64,000 bases of DNA, taken from positions 3,782,001 to 3,846,000 of the forward strand of contig NZ_CP041372.2 of assembly GCF_006965545.2 (NCBI RefSeq). Reading direction: 5' to 3'. This stretch comes from Paenalkalicoccus suaedae. GTDB taxonomy: Bacteria; Bacillota; Bacilli; Bacillales; Salisediminibacteriaceae. A program made the position numbers and the translations under genes. The notes beneath the pieces were generated by a model. The model was not told the DNA's origin. It was given only the letters and a program-made list of their open reading frames with translations, and searched no databases. This document shows, in pieces, positions 19,971 to 28,435 of the stretch. Positions within the stretch are counted from its first letter, which is position 1. Each line of letters starts with the position of its first letter.

Positions 19971-20798
19971 ATGTACTTTTCTAAAAAGCGCTATACGTTC
20001 TCACAAACAGGGTCCTCGCTACCTCTTTTTGTAGAGAGTGTCGGATATAATCCGCAAGAATTAGACTTCAACCGCCCAGAAGGCTATCCGCATTACCACT
20101 GGCTACAAACGACAGATGGCGAAGGATTATTTACGTTCCAAGGACAGAGCTATCCCTTGCCGAAAGGTCGAGGCATCTTCATTAACCCATACACGCCTCA
20201 TGCCTATCACACAGTGAAGCGTCCGTGGTCTACAGCCTACATCACGTTTGGCGGAGCATCCGTCTCTTCGATTTTGACGGCTCTCGAGTTAAACGGATCG
20301 GCTGTTTACGAAGAGCCACGGGACGAACCACTCACACAGATCATTTACAAAATGATGGAGGAAGTGCAAACAAACATTGAGTTCTCCTCTTTACAACTGT
20401 CACGCTATCTCTATGACTTTTTGATTCAGCTCAAACAGCACGCGAGGGCGAATAACTCTCACTCTCTCTCTCATTTCTATGAAAAAGTACGTCCCATCGT
20501 CGACTGGCTCGAAATTTCATTTGCAGAAGACATCGGCCTTGCAGATATTGCAAAACACGCGAATGTGAGTCCTCAGTACTTAAATCGGCTTTTTCAAGAA
20601 ACATTTTCGTCGAGTCCTTACTCTTTTCTTGTCCAACTACGCATTCGAAAAGCAAAGGAACTTCTTGTTGCAAGCCCCGATCTTCCCTTAAATCAAGTGG
20701 CAAGTCTGACAGGATTTAAGGATGTTAGCCACTTCGTCGCAACCTTTCGACGCCGCGAACAAATCACCCCAAAGCAGTACCGTATTCTCCACCATTAG
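19971..20798 (+). CDS. AraC family regulator of the galactan locus
   Basis: A 275-residue regulator starting at ATG 19971 behind GAGGTGATC. The N-terminal half is a cupin-type sugar-sensing AraC_binding domain (about 20-150, with LPKGRGIFINPYTPHAYH). The C-terminal half (about 175-275) has two HTH units, IGLADIAKHANVSPQYLNRLF and LNQVASLTGFKDVSHFVATF, and ends with TPKQYR. It ends in its own terminator and precedes the galactan transport operon in the same direction, which makes it the likely activator of that operon. In Bacillus subtilis this operon is governed by the LacI-type GanR, so the control differs here. Confidence 0.9.
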   Translation: MYFSKKRYTFSQTGSSLPLFVESVGYNPQELDFNRPEGYPHYHWLQTTDGEGLFTFQGQSYPLPKGRGIFINPYTPHAYHTVKRPWSTAYITFGGASVSSILTALELNGSAVYEEPRDEPLTQIIYKMMEEVQTNIEFSSLQLSRYLYDFLIQLKQHARANNSHSLSHFYEKVRPIVDWLEISFAEDIGLADIAKHANVSPQYLNRLFQETFSSSPYSFLVQLRIRKAKELLVASPDLPLNQVASLTGFKDVSHFVATFRRREQITPKQYRILHH

Positions 20799-20799
20799 G

Positions 20800-20832
20800 C
20801 ACGATGTCCCTTACATAGACATCGTGTTTTTG
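20800..20832 (+). terminator. Terminator after the AraC regulator gene
   Basis: CACGATGTC and GACATCGTG arms with a 9-base loop are followed by TTTTTGTTT. Confidence 0.88.
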
Positions 20833-20879
20833 TTTCATATTCTTATATTAGTAGCGAATTATTTTATATCAGGAACTTT

Positions 20880-20908
20880 TTGAAAGCGCTTATAATGTTT
20901 GTATATCA
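20880..20908 (+). promoter_or_regulatory. cre site and promoter of the galactan operon
   Basis: TTGAAAGCGCTTATA at 20880-20894 fits the cre consensus with one mismatch. TTGAAA can also act as a -35 with TATATC (20902-20907) as -10 at 16 bp spacing. The overlap would allow direct CcpA repression of the operon that starts at 21005. Confidence 0.6.
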
Positions 20909-21004
20909 AGTATTTAAGTTTATAAACTGAAAGTAGCCACAAAAAGATATTATTATACTTTATGTGACTATTTCCACACACTATTTTCTAAAGGGGATGG
21001 GGAA

Positions 21005-22291
21005 ATGAAGCGATATGCTTTAACCGTATTACTATCAAGCGTTGTTGTATTGACAGCCTGCGGACCTGACAATGAAGAGTTCACTCAAAATGAGGGCGCC
21101 ACAAACACACCGGTCAATGAAAATACGGATGACACGTCAGATTCAGCTGATGAACCGGAAATGCCGGAGTCACTGGAAATCTGGGCGAACGATGATGAAT
21201 ATCAGTTTGCGGCTATTGAAGAGCTTGCGTCTCAGTTTACCGAAGAAACAGGCATTGACGTTGTTGTAACGCCTTATTTAATGGCGGACCAAGATGAGGC
21301 TTTCGCTTTAGACGGTCCATCCGGAATTGGACCAGATCTAATTTTTCAGCCGCACGATCGATTAGGAGAGCTGACGAGCCAAAACCTACTAGCTCCACTT
21401 GAAGTCTCAGAGGATGCACTAAGCGAATATACGGAAGAAGCAGTACAATCGTTCACATTAGACGGAGAAGTTTACGGAGTTCCCCTTGTCATCGAAAATA
21501 CCGCACTTTACTATAATCGTGATTTAGTCGAGGAAGTGCCAGAGACGATGGAAGAGGTCTATGCGCTTGCCGAGGAGATGACGGACGCAGCGAATGATGA
21601 TTATGGTTTTTTATTTGAGGCACTCAACTTTTACCACGTTTTCCCTTGGATCGGTGGTCACGGTGGATATGTCTTTAGTCAGGACGCCGATGGTAACTAT
21701 GACACCGATGATATCGGCTTAGCAAGCGAAGGAGCAGTGACTGCGTACGAAGAGGTCCAATCCTTGTTTGACCGCGGCATCATTCCAAGAACAGTTGATG
21801 AGGATGTCATAAATGGGCTTTTCACAGATGGGAAAGTTGGGATGGTTGTCTCTGGGCCTTGGGCGCTTGCTAACTTCTCGGATGCTCTCGGTGATTCCCT
21901 AGGCGTGACGACGATTCCAACGCTCTCAAGCGGAGAGGAACCAACGCCTTTTGCGGGAGTAAAGGGATGGCTAGTCTCAAACTATTCGGATAGTACCTAT
22001 TGGGCTTCTCAGCTCGCGTTGCACTTAACTACCGCTGACGCGCAGTCCTACTATTATGACGAAACGGGAGAAATCCCTGCTAGACCAGATGCAGAAGTGA
22101 CGAGCGAATTTGCAGAAGCCTTTTTAGAGCAGTCTCAAACTGCTATTCCAATGCCTAACATTCCGGAGATGGGTCAAGTGTGGGCACCTATGGAGGATTC
22201 CTTACAATACATTGCGGATGGAGAAGAGCCAGCTGAAGTATTAGAGGAAGCAGTGGAAGAGATTCGCGACTACATCATGATGATGGAATAG
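21005..22291 (+). CDS. ganS: Galacto-oligosaccharide-binding lipoprotein
   Basis: A 428-residue lipoprotein with lipobox LTACGP (Cys at about residue 19) and an acidic, Thr-rich linker before a maltose-binding-type fold (LEIWANDDEYQFAAIEELASQF; later GKVGMVVSGPWALANF). The start is ATG 21005 after GGGGATGGGG. It is first in an operon with MalF/MalG-type permeases and GH42/GH53 enzymes, matching the Bacillus subtilis ganSPQAB order exactly. The ligand is inferred from that match. Confidence 0.9.
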   Translation: MKRYALTVLLSSVVVLTACGPDNEEFTQNEGATNTPVNENTDDTSDSADEPEMPESLEIWANDDEYQFAAIEELASQFTEETGIDVVVTPYLMADQDEAFALDGPSGIGPDLIFQPHDRLGELTSQNLLAPLEVSEDALSEYTEEAVQSFTLDGEVYGVPLVIENTALYYNRDLVEEVPETMEEVYALAEEMTDAANDDYGFLFEALNFYHVFPWIGGHGGYVFSQDADGNYDTDDIGLASEGAVTAYEEVQSLFDRGIIPRTVDEDVINGLFTDGKVGMVVSGPWALANFSDALGDSLGVTTIPTLSSGEEPTPFAGVKGWLVSNYSDSTYWASQLALHLTTADAQSYYYDETGEIPARPDAEVTSEFAEAFLEQSQTAIPMPNIPEMGQVWAPMEDSLQYIADGEEPAEVLEEAVEEIRDYIMMME

Positions 22292-22321
22292 AAAGCTGCA
22301 TGTATTCGGCTCAGCTAAACA

Positions 22322-22364
22322 GATTAGACGGGCGTGGAGTAACCCCACGTCCTCCTCTAATCAG
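22322..22364 (+). other. Hairpin between binding-protein and permease genes
   Basis: ATTAGACGGGCGTGG and CCCACGTCCTCCTCTAAT form a long imperfect stem without a T run. It may stabilise the upstream mRNA segment, giving more binding protein than permease. Confidence 0.6.
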
Positions 22365-22406
22365 ATCTATTCTTGTCATGAGCCGCACAGAAGGAGGCTA
22401 ATATGT

Positions 22407-23696
22407 ATGACAACAGAGATAAAGGAGCGTTCACACTCTCCTAAAAAAGCAGCGCTTCTTTCCATCATTCCTGGAGTAGGACAGCTGTATAACCGCCGTT
22501 TTGTTAAAGGTTCTATCTTTCTCATTTTTGCTTTCGCATTTTTTATAGCATTCATGGATTTCATCGATATGGGTTTATGGGGAATCGTGACATTAGGAAC
22601 AATCATCGGACGCGATCATTCTCTCATTTTACTTATTCAAGGGCTAGTGACGATCGTTTTGCTTACAATGGCTATCGGATTTTACATCTTTAATATAAAG
22701 GATGCGCACCGTGATGCGACAAAGCTTGCACAAGGCTTCCATGTGCCAACCTTACGAGAGGCCTTTCACCATTCTTATGAGAAGTCCTTTCCTTATTTTT
22801 TAATAGGGCCTGGACTATTTCTCGTCGTATTTTCGATCATCCTCCCACTCGCCTTTATGCTCTCTCTAGCATTCGTCAACTATCGCCTGCGCAATTCTCC
22901 CCCTGCGGCTTTACTTGACTGGGTTGGGATCGAAAATTTTGTGCAACTCATCACTGTCCCGATGTGGCAAAATACATTCGTATCTGTATTCAGTTGGACG
23001 ATTATTTGGACGTTAGTAGCTACAACGCTTCAAATTATTCTCGCTCTTTTTCTTGCCGTACTCGTAAATGACAAGCGAATAAAGTTTAAGAGAACAATTC
23101 GTACGATGCTCATCTTACCTTGGGCAGTTCCCGGTTTTGTCTCTATTTTAATTTTTGCAGCGATGTTTAATGATGGATTTGGTGCGATTAACCGTCAAAT
23201 TATGGAGCCGTTATTCTCTATGAGCATTCCATGGTTAACCGATGTCTTTTGGACCCGAGTTGCCATTATAGCCATTCAAGTTTGGCTAGGCTTTCCTTTT
23301 GTATTTGCCTTATTCACAGGGGTCTTACAAAGTGTCTCAAACGAATGGTATGAAGCCGCAGACGTAGACGGGGCTTCACGCTGGCAAAAGTTTCGATCAA
23401 TCACTTTTCCACACGTCATGTTTGCAACAGCTCCGCTTATGATTATGCAGTATACGTTTAACTTCAATAACTTTAATATTATTTATTTGTTTAACGAAGG
23501 AGGACCTGCTGTTAGAGGCCAGAACGCCGGCGGGACCGATATCCTGATTTCATGGGTGTACAACTTAACATTTAGCCAGCAAAACTACAGCATGGCAGCA
23601 GCTATTTCGATGATTATTGGACTAATTGTCGCCTCCTTTGCCTTTCTGCAGTTCCGACGTACACGTACCTTTAAAGAGGAGGGGGAAATCTATTGA
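22407..23696 (+). CDS. ganP: Galactan-oligosaccharide ABC permease, MalF type
   Basis: A 429-residue membrane protein. Compared with ordinary CUT1 permeases it has an N-terminal extension (about 1-125) with extra spans and the motif IPGVGQLYNRRFVKG, as in MalF/GanP proteins. The channel part has the EAA loop NEWYEAADVDGASRWQKFRSITFP (about 311-334). The start is ATG 22407 behind AAGGAGG; an out-of-frame ATG at 22403 is ignored. The 3' end overlaps the next gene by four bases. Confidence 0.92.
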   Translation: MTTEIKERSHSPKKAALLSIIPGVGQLYNRRFVKGSIFLIFAFAFFIAFMDFIDMGLWGIVTLGTIIGRDHSLILLIQGLVTIVLLTMAIGFYIFNIKDAHRDATKLAQGFHVPTLREAFHHSYEKSFPYFLIGPGLFLVVFSIILPLAFMLSLAFVNYRLRNSPPAALLDWVGIENFVQLITVPMWQNTFVSVFSWTIIWTLVATTLQIILALFLAVLVNDKRIKFKRTIRTMLILPWAVPGFVSILIFAAMFNDGFGAINRQIMEPLFSMSIPWLTDVFWTRVAIIAIQVWLGFPFVFALFTGVLQSVSNEWYEAADVDGASRWQKFRSITFPHVMFATAPLMIMQYTFNFNNFNIIYLFNEGGPAVRGQNAGGTDILISWVYNLTFSQQNYSMAAAISMIIGLIVASFAFLQFRRTRTFKEEGEIY

Positions 23697-24538
23697 CACG
23701 CCGAACGAAAAGTAAGCTAGAAGTCGCCGCTATTTACGCTGTGTTTGTCATCATGTTTATCATCATTGCCTATCCTCTGCTGTGGACGATTGGAATGTCT
23801 GTGAACCCTGGCAGGAGTTTATTTGCAGCTTCTATGTTTCCTGAGAGCTGGAGCTTCGAGCATTACAGATGGCTCTTTTTTGATGATCCAAGAGGACGAT
23901 ACCTGATGTGGTATCAAAACAGTCTGTTTGTCGCTAGTTTAACGTCTCTTTTCTCCGTTATCGTAGCCGCGTTAACGGCGTATGCCTTCTCGAGATTTAC
24001 GTTTAAAGGGCGTAAGAATGGGCTGTACATTTTACTCGTCTTGCAAATGTTCCCGATTTTAATGGCAATGGTCGCTATTTATTTACTATTAAGTATGATT
24101 GGATTGATCGATAACTTGTGGGGACTCATCATTATTTACGTTGGATCAAGTATTCCAATGATGACCTTCCTTGTAAAGGGCTACTTTGATACGATTCCAC
24201 GAGAGTTAGACGAAGCTGCTCGTATTGACGGAGCAGGCCCATTACGTATCTTCTTTACCATTATGCTTCCTCTTGCTAAACCAATCTTAGCGGTTGTAGC
24301 ACTATTTCAATTTATGACTCCATTCATGGACTTCCTCCTACCGAGAATCATCTTGCGTAGTGAGGAAAACTTTACACTTGCACTAGGATTATTTAATTTT
24401 GTTAGCAACGAATTCGACAATAACTTTACGCGATTTGCAGCAGGTGCGATTCTAGTCGCCATTCCTATTGCAGCAGTATTTCTATTCCTTCAGAGATACT
24501 TAATCTCCGGACTAACCGCTGGAGGTACGAAGGGCTAG
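23693..24538 (+). CDS. ganQ: Galactan-oligosaccharide ABC permease, MalG type
   Basis: A 281-residue permease that begins with TTG at 23693 inside the TTGA overlap with the previous stop, with a GAGGGGG ribosome site. Six spans and the EAA loop RELDEAARIDGAGPLRIFFTIMLP (about residues 170-193) are seen; the C-terminus LISGLTAGGTKG is typical. It completes the importer with GanS and GanP; the ATPase must come from elsewhere. Confidence 0.92.
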   Translation: MTRRTKSKLEVAAIYAVFVIMFIIIAYPLLWTIGMSVNPGRSLFAASMFPESWSFEHYRWLFFDDPRGRYLMWYQNSLFVASLTSLFSVIVAALTAYAFSRFTFKGRKNGLYILLVLQMFPILMAMVAIYLLLSMIGLIDNLWGLIIIYVGSSIPMMTFLVKGYFDTIPRELDEAARIDGAGPLRIFFTIMLPLAKPILAVVALFQFMTPFMDFLLPRIILRSEENFTLALGLFNFVSNEFDNNFTRFAAGAILVAIPIAAVFLFLQRYLISGLTAGGTKG

Positions 24539-24573
24539 GCATCGCGAACAACTTGATTAAAGGGTGATATACA

Positions 24574-26637
24574 ATGACAAAACGTTTTAAACCAATCTCA
24601 GAGCGCGTCCCCCATATGCTTCATGGCGCAGACTACAATCCCGAGCAGTGGCTTCATAACCCTGCTATCTTTGAGCAGGATCTCGCTCTCATGAAAGAGG
24701 CACATATAAACGTTGTGTCTATTGGCATTTTTTCTTGGGTCACCTTAGAACCCGAAGAAGGTACATTCACGTTTGAATGGCTTGATACCGTTATGGATCG
24801 TTTAGCTACAGAGGGGATCTCCGCCTTCCTAGCTACACCAACAGGCGCACGCCCTGCTTGGATGTCGCAAAAATATCCTGAGGTGCTTCGCGTGACAGCT
24901 GCGAGACAGCGTAACCTACATGGGGAGCGTCATAATCACTGTATGACCTCACCCGTCTATCGGGAAAAGACAGCGTTAATCAATACGCTCTTAACCGAGC
25001 GTTACAAGGATCATCCAGCTTTGATCGGCTGGCACATTTCCAATGAGTACGGCGGCGATTGTCACTGCGATAATTGCCAAACAGCTTTTCGCGAGTTTTT
25101 GAAAGATAAATATAAGACGCTTGAGGCACTGAATCATGCTTGGTGGACAACGTTTTGGAGCCACACGTATACAGACTGGGAGCAGATCGAATCCCCTGCT
25201 CCGCATGGCGAAAAGTCGGTGCATGGACTCGCCCTCGACTGGAAGCGATTCGTCACGTCGCAAACGATCGATTTTTATTTGCATGAAGTCGCGTCGATCA
25301 GGCAGGCAGGATCTGACCTACTTGTGACGACGAACTTCATGGAGGCGTTTGAAGGGCTAGACTATTGGCAGTTTGCCAAGTATGTTGACGTGATCTCATG
25401 GGATAGCTATCCAACTTGGCACACGCCAGGAAAAGCACTGGAAACAGCCGTGTGGACCGCATTTAATCATGATCTCATGCGCTCGTTAAAGGGCGGTCAA
25501 CCCTTCATGCTAATGGAGAGCACACCAGCCCAAACGAACTGGCAGCCGGTCAGTAAGCTTAAAAAACCAGGTATGCACGAGCTGTCTTCCCTACAGGCGA
25601 TCGCGCACGGATCCGATACAGTCCAATATTTCCAATGGCGCCAAAGCCGCGGTTCTAGTGAGAAATTCCACGGCGCTGTAATAAGCCATGAAGGAACGAA
25701 TAAAACGAGAGTCTTCCAGGATGTCGCAAGGCTTGGCAGTAGACTGACAGAGCTTGACGACGTCGTCGGTACAACGGTTCCAGCGAAAGCTGCGATTATG
25801 TTTGATTGGGATAACAGATGGGCGATTAAGGAGTCACAAGGTCCAAGAAATCAAGGCATGTACTATGAAGAAACCGTTCGCGAGCACTATCAAATACTAT
25901 GGGAGCGTGGTATTCCAACTGACGTTATCTCACCAAAGCACGCGCTACACTCGTATGATCTTGTCATTGTGCCCATGCTCTACATGATGACGGAGCAAAC
26001 TGCAAGCGCACTTGAGCAGTACGTAAAGCAAGGTGGCACGCTCGTTACCACCTATTGGTCAGGTGTCGTTGATGAACGTGACTTAACGTACCTTGGAGGT
26101 CGTGCGAAAGCTTTTACACGAGCAATTGGCGTCTTCCCTGAGGAGATTGACGGGCTATATGAGGAGGAGCGCAATCTGATTTCTGGTAGAGAAGGCAGTG
26201 CTGTGGAGGGCGCTGTCAAGCACCTTTGCGAAATCGCTTCAACTACGGGGGCAGACGTCCTCGCTACGTATGAGGAAGACTTTTATGCAGGTCACCCAGC
26301 CTTTACGAAGCATTCGTATGAGCATGGTACGGCATTTTATGTAGCAGCCCGACCTGAGATGGACCTGTTACGAAAGCTCTATGATGTGGTGCTAGAGGAA
26401 GCTGAGGTGAAGGCCGCTATCTCTGTGGCGATTCCTTCCGGTGTTTCTGTCCAAAAGAGAAGTGATGGAGTGCACGATTATGTGTTTGTGATGAATCTGA
26501 CGGAGGAACCGCAGGAGCTTGGATTTGTGCCAGAGCTTGACCGGACGGTTGTGCTTAAGGGCTATGAAGCGGTTGTGGAGAAGGTGTCAGTGAAAGTGTC
26601 GAGTGAAGTTACACCACTAAAAGGAGGGCAAGGATGA
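24574..26637 (+). CDS. ganA: GH42 beta-galactosidase
   Basis: A 687-residue cytoplasmic enzyme with no signal peptide. The barrel starts with HGADYNPEQW, the family hallmark. Acid/base is Glu158 in HISNEYGGD and nucleophile Glu315 in LMESTPAQTNWQ. Cys in HNHCMTS and the CHCDNC cluster form the known zinc site of many GH42 enzymes. It should hydrolyse imported galacto-oligosaccharides to galactose. Its stop overlaps the galactanase start (ATGA). Confidence 0.96.
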   Translation: MTKRFKPISERVPHMLHGADYNPEQWLHNPAIFEQDLALMKEAHINVVSIGIFSWVTLEPEEGTFTFEWLDTVMDRLATEGISAFLATPTGARPAWMSQKYPEVLRVTAARQRNLHGERHNHCMTSPVYREKTALINTLLTERYKDHPALIGWHISNEYGGDCHCDNCQTAFREFLKDKYKTLEALNHAWWTTFWSHTYTDWEQIESPAPHGEKSVHGLALDWKRFVTSQTIDFYLHEVASIRQAGSDLLVTTNFMEAFEGLDYWQFAKYVDVISWDSYPTWHTPGKALETAVWTAFNHDLMRSLKGGQPFMLMESTPAQTNWQPVSKLKKPGMHELSSLQAIAHGSDTVQYFQWRQSRGSSEKFHGAVISHEGTNKTRVFQDVARLGSRLTELDDVVGTTVPAKAAIMFDWDNRWAIKESQGPRNQGMYYEETVREHYQILWERGIPTDVISPKHALHSYDLVIVPMLYMMTEQTASALEQYVKQGGTLVTTYWSGVVDERDLTYLGGRAKAFTRAIGVFPEEIDGLYEEERNLISGREGSAVEGAVKHLCEIASTTGADVLATYEEDFYAGHPAFTKHSYEHGTAFYVAARPEMDLLRKLYDVVLEEAEVKAAISVAIPSGVSVQKRSDGVHDYVFVMNLTEEPQELGFVPELDRTVVLKGYEAVVEKVSVKVSSEVTPLKGGQG

Positions 26638-28355
26638 AGAGATTACTCGCATTTGCTGTAGGATCGTCGTTACTGATTGGCGCGAGCACGCCCGTTTTTG
26701 CAGAAGAGGGAGCAGAGAAGGAATTTATTCGAGGCGCAGACACGTCGCTACTGCCTAAAGTAGAGAGAGGCGGAGGGGTGTTTACAGTAGACGGACAGCC
26801 TTCAGACGCGCTTGAGATTCTAGAGTATCACGGTGCCGACTACATCCGCTTAAAAATTTGGAAGGATCCAATTAATGTCGGTGGCGCAAATGATTTAGAG
26901 GAGACCGTCGCGATGGCGGAGCGTGTCCGCGAGACAGATATGAAGCTCCTGTTAAACTTTCACTACTCTGACTTTTGGGCGGATCCAGGCAGACAGGACA
27001 AGCCAAAAGCTTGGGAGGATCTCTCCTTTGATGAGCTGACGCAGGCGGTGTATGACCATACGTATGAAACATTGACGGCGTTAGAGGAGGTCGATGCTTT
27101 TCCCGAAATGATTCAGGTCGGGAATGAAATTCAAGGCGGTCTCCTCTGGCCGGATGGGAAGGCGTATGGTGATGTGCTTGGAGAGGATTACGGTGGATTT
27201 GATAACATTGTGACCCTTTTACAGGCTGGCATTGACGCGATTCATGATGCAACTCCCGCTGGTGCTGATCCAGAGATCATGCTTCATCTAGCTGACGGTG
27301 GCGATAACGGTCTGTACCAATGGTGGTTCGACGAAGTAACCTCCCGTGGTCTGGCTGATTTCGATATCATCGGTCTCTCCTACTACCCTTACTGGCATGG
27401 CTCGTTGGAGGATTTGCGCACGAACCTGCATGACATTAGCGAGCGCTACGACCGTGACGTTTTAGTGGTAGAAACCGCGTATGGGTTTACATTAGACGAT
27501 GGTGATGGACATGAGAATATCTTTTCTGCAGAGGATGCAGAAATAGCTGGCTATCCAGTGAGCCCGGAAGGACAGCTTGCTTTTGTACGTGACTTAGAAG
27601 CAGTTATTCAATCCGTCCCAAACGATCGTGGTAGAGGCTTCTTCTACTGGGAACCCACTTGGATTCCATCTGAGAATGCCGGCTGGCGTGATGGCGAAGG
27701 GAACGCGTGGGAAAATCAAGCATTGTTTGATTTTAACGGAGAAGCTCTCTCGTCATTAGCGATGTTTGGTGAACCTGCGAATGATGGTGGTGAAGAAGTG
27801 ATTTCATTCAACGATGTTGACGGTGATACCATTGGCTATGAAGCAATTATGCAACTGGCTCAGGATAGAGTCATTACAGGATTTGTTGATGGATCGTTTC
27901 AGCCTGCTGCATCCGTATCACGTTTACACGCTGGGTTAATGCTTGCTCGGGAGCTTCAGTTGGATGTTGATTCGTTAGTTGCGATGAGCTTGTTTCGTGA
28001 TATTAGTGAGGATCATCCTTATGCGAGTCAGGTGCAGGCTTTCTATGATGCGGGGATTGTGCGCGGCACGACAAACGGTGACTTTTTACCTCAGACATCT
28101 GTGACGCGTGGTGAGCTTGCAGCTATGCTTGTGCGTGGGTATGAGGTGGAGGCTGATGGTGAGGAAGGTGACAGCAACATTCGTAACCATCTATTTACAG
28201 ATGTGTATGGCAGTCCTTATGAATCTTACATTGATACACTTTATCAATCTGGAGTTGTTGCCGGCGTTGCAGTTGACCGCTTCGAGCCGAATAGGCCTGT
28301 TACACGAGCGGAGCTGGCTATCCTGCTCATGAGACTTCGGGGAGTTGACTTGTAA
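26634..28355 (+). CDS. ganB: GH53 endo-beta-1,4-galactanase with C-terminal SLH anchor
   Basis: A 573-residue secreted enzyme. The signal peptide (about 1-23) ends at VFA. The GH53 barrel (about 30-380) has RGADTSLLPKVE at the start, acid/base Glu165 in QVGNEIQGG and nucleophile Glu280 in VVETAYGF. Three SLH repeats follow (about 390-570), similar in order and wording to those of the GH10 xylanase, with VTRGELA and VTRAELA in the second and third. Bacillus subtilis GanB lacks this anchor. The enzyme should cut arabinogalactan at the cell surface and feed GanSPQ. It is the last gene of the operon. Confidence 0.96.
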   Translation: MKRLLAFAVGSSLLIGASTPVFAEEGAEKEFIRGADTSLLPKVERGGGVFTVDGQPSDALEILEYHGADYIRLKIWKDPINVGGANDLEETVAMAERVRETDMKLLLNFHYSDFWADPGRQDKPKAWEDLSFDELTQAVYDHTYETLTALEEVDAFPEMIQVGNEIQGGLLWPDGKAYGDVLGEDYGGFDNIVTLLQAGIDAIHDATPAGADPEIMLHLADGGDNGLYQWWFDEVTSRGLADFDIIGLSYYPYWHGSLEDLRTNLHDISERYDRDVLVVETAYGFTLDDGDGHENIFSAEDAEIAGYPVSPEGQLAFVRDLEAVIQSVPNDRGRGFFYWEPTWIPSENAGWRDGEGNAWENQALFDFNGEALSSLAMFGEPANDGGEEVISFNDVDGDTIGYEAIMQLAQDRVITGFVDGSFQPAASVSRLHAGLMLARELQLDVDSLVAMSLFRDISEDHPYASQVQAFYDAGIVRGTTNGDFLPQTSVTRGELAAMLVRGYEVEADGEEGDSNIRNHLFTDVYGSPYESYIDTLYQSGVVAGVAVDRFEPNRPVTRAELAILLMRLRGVDL

Positions 28356-28381
28356 GAGGTTTTTGGAGAGAAAAGATTGAA

Positions 28382-28427
28382 AGAAGCCCCGTGCGAGCGA
28401 CCGTGCTCGTGCGAGGCTTCTTTTTAT
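28382..28427. terminator. Bidirectional terminator between ganB and the HtrA-like gene
   Basis: AGAAGCC...GTGCGAGC and GCTCGTGC...GGCTTCT arms form a long stem with T on one side and A on the other, so it can serve both convergent genes. Confidence 0.85.
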
Positions 28428-28435
28428 TAGGACAC

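Noticed and set aside
26872-27252. 126-codon minus-strand frame
   Set aside because: Antisense to the GH53 catalytic domain and rich in His, Pro and Arg, as expected of a shadow frame.
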